DNA from: a bacterium
GTDB taxonomy: Bacteria > Patescibacteria > Dojkabacteria > SC72
Length of the DNA: 28,290 nt
Assembly (NCBI GenBank): GCA_029553845.1
Contig: JAKPKF010000469.1
Span: 1 to 28,290, forward strand
Direction: 5' to 3'
Shown piece after piece: positions 1 to 5,431 of this stretch. Under the pieces are notes generated by a model. The model was not told the origin of the DNA. It did no database searches and was given only the letters and a program-made list of their open reading frames with translations. How positions within the stretch are numbered: the stretch's first letter is position 1; every line of letters starts with the position of its first letter. The position numbers and the translations under genes were made by a program.

Positions 1-753
1 CTAGGAGGACCAGATGGAGATGATTACAAGAAATACTACCCTACACAGATAATGATTCATGCAAGAGATATCATTTTTTGGTGGTCAGCACGAATGATAA
101 TGATGGGATTGTACAGAACTAACCAAGTACCATTTCCTACTGTCTTTTTAACTGGCATGATACTTGCAGCAGATGGAAGTAAGATGTCAAAATCTAAGGG
201 TAATGGTATAGAGCCAAGTGAAGTTTTTGAAAAATATGGGGCAGATTCTCTTCGACTTTGGTATTACTCGGATGCTCTTCCAGGTTCAAATGCACCAATT
301 AGAGAAGAGAAGATTAAAGGGAACAGAAACTTTGTTAACAAGATATGGAATGCCAGTAGATTCATATTAATGAATATTGATGAAAGTGAGATAGAGGGTA
401 TTAAGAATCATGAGCCATTGGATACAGAAAGAATTAGCAGAACAAGAGAGCACATTCTTAGTGTTTCCAGATATATTGAGAAGTACCAGTTTAATCTTGG
501 AGCAGAAGCGATAAGGGAATTCTTCTGGCATCAGTTATGTGATGTATGGATTGAGGAAATTAAAGAAGAGATTAAAGATCAGCCGATTGGTAGTGATATT
601 AGAATTGAGAAGCTTTCCGAATTACTTTGGATATTGAAAAACAATCTTAAGATTATGCATCCTTTCGTCCCGTTTGTTACTGAAGCTGTATGGCAAGAGT
701 TAGTAAAGATTGGTCTAGCAGAGGATTTGTTAATGGGAGAAGAAATAAAATAA
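1..753 (+). CDS. valS: valyl-tRNA synthetase, 3' part
   Basis: This is the C-terminal 250 residues of a class I aminoacyl-tRNA synthetase. It is open at the left edge, and the reading frame runs from base 1. The segment ARDIIFWWSARMIMMG is typical of the ValRS/IleRS Rossmann core, and the second signature KMSKS (about residues 61-65 of this fragment) sits in DGSKMSKSKGNGIEP, as in ValRS. The helical anticodon-binding domain follows, ending with MHPFVPFVTEAVWQEL. The enzyme charges tRNA-Val in the cytoplasm. The protein stops about 16 residues after that motif, so the long C-terminal coiled-coil arm of most bacterial ValRS is missing. No frameshifted continuation is visible downstream. The TAA stop lies inside the stem of a hairpin at 749-800. 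ValRS is preferred over IleRS because of the KMSKSKGNGIEP context and the absence of a C-terminal zinc domain. Confidence 0.93.
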   Translation, partial: LGGPDGDDYKKYYPTQIMIHARDIIFWWSARMIMMGLYRTNQVPFPTVFLTGMILAADGSKMSKSKGNGIEPSEVFEKYGADSLRLWYYSDALPGSNAPIREEKIKGNRNFVNKIWNASRFILMNIDESEIEGIKNHEPLDTERISRTREHILSVSRYIEKYQFNLGAEAIREFFWHQLCDVWIEEIKEEIKDQPIGSDIRIEKLSELLWILKNNLKIMHPFVPFVTEAVWQELVKIGLAEDLLMGEEIK

Positions 754-800
754 CAGGGAAAACTGGTGTGATGAAAACCATAATGGTTCTCCCTGTTATT
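741..800 (-). terminator. hairpin with U-rich tail, minus-strand terminator
   Basis: Positions 749-759 and 790-800 form a perfect 11-bp stem. The 30-nt loop contains a smaller AACC/GGTT hairpin. Read on the minus strand the stem is followed by TTATTTCTTC, giving the U-rich tail of an intrinsic terminator. Read on the plus strand the tail is TGAGTTCGG, which is not U-rich, so it is a poor terminator for valS although it could stabilise the valS 3' end. The plus-strand left arm includes the valS stop codon. It is best read as the end of the minus-strand unit that starts near 982. Confidence 0.55.
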
Positions 801-807
801 TGAGTTC

Positions 808-822
808 GGATCACCTCCTTTC
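808..822 (-). other. 15-nt perfect complement of the bacterial 16S rRNA 3' tail
   Basis: The minus strand reads GAAAGGAGGTGATCC. The plus strand is therefore GGATCACCTCCTTTC, identical to the 3' end of 16S rRNA in many bacteria. It is an extended Shine-Dalgarno sequence with no ATG, GTG or TTG at a usable 5-10 nt spacing downstream. The first ATG is about 30 nt beyond the AGGAGG core and opens only a 34-codon frame antisense to valS. The segment lies between the 46-codon minus-strand ORF and the terminator hairpin. What is seen is the match; any function is inference. Confidence 0.6.
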
Positions 823-841
823 AGTACTTAGACTTCCAGGA

Positions 842-982
842 TTATTCACATCCGACTCCTTTCTTTAGTGGAATCTTTTTCCGTTCGTTCTCCCACAAGG
901 TTTCTGTTTCTTCCTTTCCGACACTTTTTTCTTTTTTTTTGTCACATATTCCTCCGATGTATGGATTGGGAAACAGTCCCAT
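842..982 (-). CDS. candidate small protein, 46 aa, K/E-rich
   Basis: This minus-strand ORF of 46 codons runs from ATG to TAA. It begins MGLFPNPYIGGICDKKKEKS and ends KKGVGCE, with two cysteines and no membrane segment. No family is recognised. Support comes from context. A promoter-like TGGACA-17-TACAAT lies at 1016-988, and its -10 box ends 5 nt before the ATG, the same leaderless arrangement as several certain genes here. The strand is purine-rich (AAA, GAA, GGA codons), like the true coding strands of the window, and a terminator hairpin closes the unit. A run of nine A residues could make it prone to slippage. Alternatively, the transcript may be a non-coding RNA of about 240 nt whose function resides in the 16S-complementary segment at 808-822. 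Confidence 0.4.
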   Translation of the reverse strand: MGLFPNPYIGGICDKKKEKSVGKEETETLWENERKKIPLKKGVGCE

Positions 983-987
983 TAACA

Positions 988-1016
988 ATTGTAAAGAAAA
1001 ATCCTCGTTATGTCCA
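988..1016 (-). promoter_or_regulatory. promoter for the minus-strand 46-codon unit
   Basis: On the minus strand a -35 box TGGACA (1011-1016), a 17-bp spacer and a -10 box TACAAT (988-993) are followed after 5 nt by ATG. Initiation about 7 nt past the -10 box would fall at the start codon. The same TGGACA-17 geometry occurs in the promoter at 9072-9100. Confidence 0.45.
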
Positions 1017-1046
1017 TGATGTCTAGAGAAGAGAAATGAAATGTAA

Positions 1047-1052
1047 TATAAT
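1047..1052 (+). promoter_or_regulatory. metG -10 box
   Basis: A perfect TATAAT ends 10 nt before the preferred metG ATG at 1063, implying a leader of only a few nucleotides. No convincing -35 box is seen 17 bp upstream. Its position is one reason to prefer the ATG at 1063 over the one at 1036, because the longer frame would run through the promoter. Confidence 0.5.
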
Positions 1053-1062
1053 CAAAAGTATT

Positions 1063-2511
1063 ATGAACAAACAAAAAATATATATTACAACTACACTTCC
1101 CTATGTTAATGCAGAACCGCACATTGGTCATGCCTTAGAATTTGTACAAGCAGATGCACTCTCAAGATATTTTAAAAACAAATTAGGAAAAGAAAATGTT
1201 TTTTTTAATGTAGGTACAGATGAACATGGACAGAAAATATTTAACAAAGCAAAAGAGGAAGGATTATCTCTTAACGATTTTGTAGACAAATATGCACAAA
1301 GATTTAAAGACTTTTGTAAACTATTCTTTGTTGAATATGATAACTTCTACAGAACCTCTACTCCAGAACACCACGAAGCTGCAAAAACCTTTTGGAAAAA
1401 ATGTGAAGAGAAAGGAGATATATACAAGAAGAGATACTCTGGAAGATATTGTGTCGGATGTGAAAGATACATAACAGAAAAAGAATTGGTGGATGGCAAA
1501 TGCCCAGATCACAAGACAATTCCGGAATTAAAAGAAGAAGAAAATTACTTTTTTAAACTTTCTACATACAGAGAACCTCTTTTGAAATGGTTAGATGAAA
1601 ACAAAGATTTCCTTAAACCAGAGTCTAAAATTCCTGAATTGAGAAAAATAATTGCAGAGATAGAAGATATTAGTATTTCAAGACTTAAAGAGAATCTTCC
1701 ATGGGGAATTGAAGTTCCAGATGATCCAGAACAAGTTCTCTATGTCTGGTTCGATGCTCTCACTAATTATGTAAATGCAGTTGGTTTTGGAACGGATGAA
1801 AAAAAATTGAATGAATGGTGGCCTGCAATACAGCTATGTGGTCCTGACAATTTGAGATTTCAGGGTGCTATATGGCAAGGAATGCTTGCTTCTGTTGGAC
1901 TCCCCCACTCTTCTAAGTTGCTTGTACATGGAATGGTTTTAGGTCCAGATGGAACAAAGATGTCTAAAACCATTGGAAATATTATCTCTCCTTTTGACCA
2001 AGAGGAAAAATTTGGAGCTGAAATTGTAAGGTTCTATCTACTTACGGGCATAACGACATATGGAGATTGTGCATACAAAGAGGATGACCTTATTAATATG
2101 TATAACTCAAGATTAGCAAATAATTTCGGTAATCTTTTAAACAGAACAATCCATCTTGCAAACAAAACCGCAGTTAATATCAACAATGAGCAATTAGTAG
2201 AGGAAGATTTCAAAAAGACTGTAGATACATATGTGGAAGAAGTCCGAAGATTGTATGAGGATTTTGAAATATCTCTTGCTGGAGAAAAAATAGATGAGTT
2301 AGCAGATTTTGGGAATAAATATATTACAAAAGAAGAACCTTGGACTAAGGAAAAAGAACAAACAGAAAAAATTCTTAACAACCTTAGCTATCTTTTAGAG
2401 AAAGTTATACATCTTTACAACCCAATAATTCCACAAAGTGCTTCCAGTGCAATACAGCATCTTATTGCTAGAGAAACAGTAATACTTTTCCCTAAAATAG
2501 AGAGCAGATAA
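1063..2511 (+). CDS. metG: methionyl-tRNA synthetase
   Basis: This is a 482-residue class I synthetase that charges initiator and elongator tRNA-Met. The HIGH signature is at residues 20-23 (NAEPHIGHALEF) and KMSKT begins at residue 299 (GPDGTKMSKTIGN). A single zinc knuckle has C130, C133, C147 and H150, spaced CX2CX13CX2H as in Thermus-type MetRS. The anticodon-binding helical domain fills the rest, and the protein ends at LFPKIESR. The C-terminal EMAP/Trbp111-like dimerisation domain found in longer MetRS is therefore absent, which is common for short forms. An in-frame ATG at 1036 would add nine residues (MKCNIIKSI) but overlaps the -10 box, and MNKQKIYITTTLPYVNAEPH is the usual N terminus. 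It has its own promoter, separate from valS. Confidence 0.96.
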   Translation: MNKQKIYITTTLPYVNAEPHIGHALEFVQADALSRYFKNKLGKENVFFNVGTDEHGQKIFNKAKEEGLSLNDFVDKYAQRFKDFCKLFFVEYDNFYRTSTPEHHEAAKTFWKKCEEKGDIYKKRYSGRYCVGCERYITEKELVDGKCPDHKTIPELKEEENYFFKLSTYREPLLKWLDENKDFLKPESKIPELRKIIAEIEDISISRLKENLPWGIEVPDDPEQVLYVWFDALTNYVNAVGFGTDEKKLNEWWPAIQLCGPDNLRFQGAIWQGMLASVGLPHSSKLLVHGMVLGPDGTKMSKTIGNIISPFDQEEKFGAEIVRFYLLTGITTYGDCAYKEDDLINMYNSRLANNFGNLLNRTIHLANKTAVNINNEQLVEEDFKKTVDTYVEEVRRLYEDFEISLAGEKIDELADFGNKYITKEEPWTKEKEQTEKILNNLSYLLEKVIHLYNPIIPQSASSAIQHLIARETVILFPKIESR

Positions 2512-2532
2512 TACATTTATATGTGATTATTA

Positions 2533-2541
2533 TGCTATACT
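2533..2541 (+). promoter_or_regulatory. extended -10 promoter for pilN-like operon
   Basis: TGC followed by TATACT forms an extended -10 element 28 nt before the ATG at 2570. No good -35 box is seen, as is usual for extended -10 promoters. It predicts a leader of about 20 nt without a Shine-Dalgarno sequence. Confidence 0.4.
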
Positions 2542-2569
2542 AATTTAGAAAAGATTTTAAAACTGCCAA

Positions 2570-3127
2570 ATGTTTAAATCAGAAAAACAACCAAAATCTA
2601 TTGATTTCCTTGAACCCGTATATTCTCCTACTGACATATGGTCAAATGCATATATATGGTTAACAGAAGTTGGAAAATATCTCTTAATTGCCGTTGAGGT
2701 TGTTGTTTTGGGAGTATTCTTCTCTAGATTTATCTTAGATAAGAGAAACAATGATTTAACCGAGGAGGTAAATAGTAAGGTTACTCTACTCTCTAATGAC
2801 ACATGGAAGAGCAACGCAGTGCTTTTTGACAACTACCAATCTCTGCTTGTGGATGTTAAGAAGATTCGTGAAGAACAGGAGATTAACTCCACCACTATAA
2901 GTGAATTAATAAACGGAGTACCTTCTTCTTTGAAGGTTAAGAACTTTTCTTTCTCTCGAGGGAAAGTTGCTTTTCTTTTTACAGCCAATAATATTGATGC
3001 CATAAAGAACTACGAAGCTGCACTCAAAAACAATACGGATTACCATGATGTTAGGTTTTCAATAACCAAAGATTCAAACGAAATAAATGTCCGAGTAACT
3101 TTCTCTTTGTTTGAGGAAAAAGAATAA
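2570..3127 (+). CDS. PilN-like type IV pilus inner-membrane protein
   Basis: This is a 185-residue protein with a cytoplasmic N terminus of about 38 residues, one membrane segment (YLLIAVEVVVLGVFFSRFIL) and a coiled-coil stretch. It closes with an alpha/beta C-terminal domain rich in the pattern of PilN/GspL-type domains (VPSSLKVKNFSFSRGKVAF, then alternating strands to VRVTFSLFEEKE). PilN pairs with PilO to form the inner-membrane alignment complex of type IV pili. The assignment rests on topology, length and the PilO-like gene that follows with stop/start overlap (TAATG at 3125-3129). Sequence identity to a named PilN cannot be judged here. There is no pilM beside it. Possible use is a type IV pilus or a competence-type DNA uptake machine. 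Confidence 0.6.
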   Translation: MFKSEKQPKSIDFLEPVYSPTDIWSNAYIWLTEVGKYLLIAVEVVVLGVFFSRFILDKRNNDLTEEVNSKVTLLSNDTWKSNAVLFDNYQSLLVDVKKIREEQEINSTTISELINGVPSSLKVKNFSFSRGKVAFLFTANNIDAIKNYEAALKNNTDYHDVRFSITKDSNEINVRVTFSLFEEKE

Positions 3128-3744
3128 TGGAAGAAAAGAATATAAATACAACAGAATATATAAAGATAATTAAAGAATCTCCTGAGAAGAAGAAGTCATA
3201 TATCTTTGTCGCAGTAACTGTAGCTGTAGCAATTGTCCTTGTAATATTTGCTATCCGACCAACGATTCTAACAATTACTAGAATTAACAAAGAGATTAAA
3301 GATAAGCAACGGATAGATGAAGCGTTAACGAAAAAGATTGAGACTTTAACAGAGCTGGATAAACAGTATACACAGGTTAAAGATAGTTTCTCTGGTTTAG
3401 CCCTTATATATCCTGCAGATGCGAACTTCAGTTTGTTATTAGCAAATATTGAATCCGTAGTTTCAAGAAATGGTTACTCTCTTGGTAGTGTGGGCTTTGA
3501 CAAATACGACAAGAATGATAATTATAAAATAAATGCAAAATATCTCGTACCTTGGTCTTTGAGAGTCACAGTAAAGGGAAGGGTTGGGAATATAGTAAAC
3601 CTTCTAAAAGATTTTGAGAGTATGCCAATGTATCCAGTTGTTGAGTCACTCTCCTATTCTAGCCAAGTAGATAAAGATGGTTTAACCACTTTTGGTATCA
3701 ATATGAGGATATATCATATAGAAAATAGTAATTTTTACGAATAA
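3127..3744 (+). CDS. PilO-like type IV pilus inner-membrane protein
   Basis: This 205-residue protein has one membrane segment near the N terminus (SYIFVAVTVAVAIVLVIFAI), then a charged coiled coil (about residues 53-80). A PilO-like ferredoxin-fold domain follows: YPADANFSLLLANIESVVSR, then VPWSLRVTVKGRVGNIVNLLKDFESMPMYPVVESL. The motif of a short helix carrying LLKDFE followed by a strand with P-V-V is typical of PilO/GspM families. Its ATG overlaps the stop of the preceding PilN-like gene by one base, so translation is probably coupled and the two proteins are likely made in equal amounts as heterodimer partners. PilP and PilQ homologues are not adjacent, which fits a single-membrane cell. 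Confidence 0.66.
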   Translation: MEEKNINTTEYIKIIKESPEKKKSYIFVAVTVAVAIVLVIFAIRPTILTITRINKEIKDKQRIDEALTKKIETLTELDKQYTQVKDSFSGLALIYPADANFSLLLANIESVVSRNGYSLGSVGFDKYDKNDNYKINAKYLVPWSLRVTVKGRVGNIVNLLKDFESMPMYPVVESLSYSSQVDKDGLTTFGINMRIYHIENSNFYE

Positions 3745-3748
3745 AAAT

Positions 3749-3991
3749 ATGGAAATGTTAAAAAAAGCAATAATTGCTCTAATCCTACTAGGGGTAGTTG
3801 TTCTTGCCTGGGTTGGTGGTTCTATTTACTACCAAAATACCAATATAGAGGTTAGTCCAAACGCACAGGAATATACAAAAACTTTGAGAGATTCTTTTGA
3901 TTTAGAGGAATTAGAAAAGATAACCGAAAGGACAGAGAATTCTTTTCCAGTATCTCCTTCCGAATTTACTGTTTTAATACAAGGGAATTAA
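3749..3991 (+). CDS. small single-pass membrane protein, third gene of pilNO-like operon
   Basis: This 80-residue protein is not recognised. It has an N-terminal hydrophobic segment ([22 protein letters not shown]) that could be a signal anchor, followed by about 50 polar residues with two acidic helices. There is no lipobox cysteine. It starts 4 nt after the pilO-like stop, so it is co-transcribed and may be an accessory subunit of the same inner-membrane complex. That role is inferred from position only. The start could also be the ATG two codons further in (MLKKAII). Its stop shares the tetramer TTAA with the stop of rpoD on the other strand. Confidence 0.6.
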   Translation: MEMLKKAIIALILLGVVVLAWVGGSIYYQNTNIEVSPNAQEYTKTLRDSFDLEELEKITERTENSFPVSPSEFTVLIQGN

Positions 3992-5067
3992 TCGATGTAG
4001 TCGTCTAACTTCTGTTGTGCAGATTTCTCTTTTAATTTCTTTAATGCTTTTGCCTCTATTTGTCTAATCCTTTCTCTTGTTACTCCGAATTCTTTTCCTA
4101 CTTCTTCTAATGTTCGTGATACTCCATCATCAAGGCCAAATCTGAGTGAAAGGACTCTTCTCTCTCTATCTTGGAGTGTATCTAATATATCTTTAAGTTG
4201 GTTTTTTAGATATTCAGCTGTAGCAAAATCTTCTGGAGACTGAGACCAATCATCAGGGATAATATCTTGAAGCTTACTATCCTTTTCTTCCCCAATTGGT
4301 GTAGAGAGAGGTGCAGGGTTTTGTTTAATTTTTCTAATTTCTGCGACCTTACTAAGTTCAATATCCATTTCTTTTGCAATTTCTTCATCTAATGGAGGTC
4401 TTCCAAGTTTTGTGGTTAAGACATTGTTCACTTTGTTGAATTTGTTGATTGTTTCAATCATGTGTACTGGTACACGAATTGTTCTTGCCTGATCTGCAAT
4501 TGCTCTGGTTATGGCCTGTCTAATCCACCAAGTAGCATATGTCGAGAATTTGAAACCTTTTTTGTAGTCAAACTTCTCTACAGCTCTCATTAAACCGATA
4601 TTTCCCTCCTGTATTAAGTCAAGCAACTCTAATCCACTCTTACTGTATTTCTTTGCAATACTAACCACAAGTCTTAAGTTTGCAGTAATGAGCAATTGAC
4701 CTGCTTCTTTGTCTCCGTTTTCAATTCTTTTTGCAAGAATCACCTCCTCTTCACCGGTTAAGAGAGGGATTCTTCCAATTTCGTAGAGATATGACCTGAT
4801 TGCATCTGTAGAAAGGCTGGACTGGATAGTCTTAAGTATTCGAATCTTCTTTTCGAGGGTCAATTCCTCTTTTACAACCTCTTCCAAAGTATCTTCCGGC
4901 TCAAGAACCTCTATCTCATTCTCCTGAAGGGATTTGAAAATATCGTCTAGCAATTCAACATCTTCCTCGATAGTAGGAAAGATATCTAATAGATCTTCTT
5001 GGGTAAGAAATCCTTGGTCTTTACCCTTGTCTACCAAGTTTTTGATTGCTTTACTTTTATCAGTCAT
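3988..5067 (-). CDS. rpoD: primary sigma-70 factor of RNA polymerase
   Basis: This 359-residue protein is a group 1-type sigma factor. An N-terminal region 1.1-like helical part ([20 protein letters not shown]) and an acidic linker lead into region 1.2 ([19 protein letters not shown]). Regions 2.1-2.4 are complete: [36 protein letters not shown], then [17 protein letters not shown] and the RTIRVPVHM link to region 3. Region 4.2 ends the protein with the helix-turn-helix [20 protein letters not shown]. The non-conserved region between 1.2 and 2 is short, as in Gram-positive SigA. It recognises -35/-10 promoters, and the TATAAT boxes in this window fit such a factor. It is transcribed divergently from the zinc-ribbon gene at 5093 over a 25-bp gap, and convergently with the gene ending at 3991. 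Confidence 0.96.
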   Translation of the reverse strand: MTDKSKAIKNLVDKGKDQGFLTQEDLLDIFPTIEEDVELLDDIFKSLQENEIEVLEPEDTLEEVVKEELTLEKKIRILKTIQSSLSTDAIRSYLYEIGRIPLLTGEEEVILAKRIENGDKEAGQLLITANLRLVVSIAKKYSKSGLELLDLIQEGNIGLMRAVEKFDYKKGFKFSTYATWWIRQAITRAIADQARTIRVPVHMIETINKFNKVNNVLTTKLGRPPLDEEIAKEMDIELSKVAEIRKIKQNPAPLSTPIGEEKDSKLQDIIPDDWSQSPEDFATAEYLKNQLKDILDTLQDRERRVLSLRFGLDDGVSRTLEEVGKEFGVTRERIRQIEAKALKKLKEKSAQQKLDDYID

Positions 5068-5073
5068 ATTTTA

Positions 5074-5079
5074 ATTATG
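5074..5079 (-). promoter_or_regulatory. rpoD -10 box, half of a back-to-back promoter
   Basis: CATAAT on the minus strand ends 6 nt before the rpoD ATG. It abuts the plus-strand TATAAT at 5081-5086, forming the near-palindrome ATTATGGTATAAT. The whole divergent gap is 25 bp. A leaderless rpoD mRNA would follow if this box is used. Confidence 0.4.
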
Positions 5080-5086
5080 GTATAAT
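5078..5086 (+). promoter_or_regulatory. extended -10 promoter for zinc-ribbon gene
   Basis: TGG followed by TATAAT is an extended -10 element with a perfect hexamer ending 6 nt before the ATG at 5093. Transcription should begin at or next to the start codon, giving a leaderless mRNA. Confidence 0.55.
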
Positions 5087-5092
5087 TTATAT

Positions 5093-5431
5093 ATGGACAG
5101 CAAAAAAGACGATTTAAATGACAAAAAACAGTTTTTTATAGATACAATTGCAAGATTTTGCGATAAGTGTGGGTCTCCATTTGTAATAGAAGATGTTAAT
5201 ATACTCCAGAGAACCGGAATATCCAGCATTATACACTTTTCGTGCCATAATTGTAAATCGAAACATATTGCTACATTCATTTCTCCAATTGGAATGAGTC
5301 ATAGAGTTCCTGTAAATACAGATTTGTCTGTAAAAGAAATTAGCAAATTTGCCCAACAGAGCGAGACTTCTACTCAAGAGATTCTGGATATATATATGTA
5401 CCTAAAGAAAAATTCGAAAGTTTTAATCTAG
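5093..5431 (+). CDS. small zinc-ribbon protein of unknown function
   Basis: This 112-residue protein is soluble and has no recognised family. Two knuckles, CDKCG (about residues 23-27) and CHNC (about 51-54), form a four-cysteine zinc ribbon on either side of a short strand region. The C-terminal half contains DLSVKEISKFAQQSETSTQEILDIYMYL, which reads like two helices and might be a small helix-turn-helix or protein contact surface. It lies head-to-head with rpoD on a shared 25-bp promoter region, so a link to transcription is conceivable, but nothing else in the sequence shows that. Its stop shares the tetramer CTAG with the stop of the convergent gene on the minus strand. Confidence 0.7.
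   Translation: MDSKKDDLNDKKQFFIDTIARFCDKCGSPFVIEDVNILQRTGISSIIHFSCHNCKSKHIATFISPIGMSHRVPVNTDLSVKEISKFAQQSETSTQEILDIYMYLKKNSKVLI

Noticed and set aside
808..822. Fragment of a 16S rRNA gene on the plus strand
   Set aside because: Only the last 15 bases match. The preceding sequence does not resemble helix 45 of 16S rRNA, so it is not an rRNA gene end.
961..1026. 21-codon plus-strand ORF (MDWETVPLTIV...) before metG
   Set aside because: No ribosome-binding site or promoter was seen, it lies antisense to the minus-strand promoter, and it is too short to judge as coding.
754..1035. Known structured RNA (T-box, S-box, SRP RNA, RNase P RNA, tmRNA) in the valS-metG gap
   Set aside because: The T-box AGGGUGGNACCGCG, SRP core, RNase P conserved blocks and tmRNA ends were looked for on both strands and are absent. 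A short GGAAAGGAAG resembles SRP RNA only superficially.
1036..1062. N-terminal extension of MetRS
   Set aside because: The nine extra residues overlap the TATAAT box and do not fit the conserved MetRS start.
2512..2545. Possible terminator after metG
   Set aside because: The ATAATACAT/ATGTGATTAT pairing is short, all A/T and lacks a T-run.
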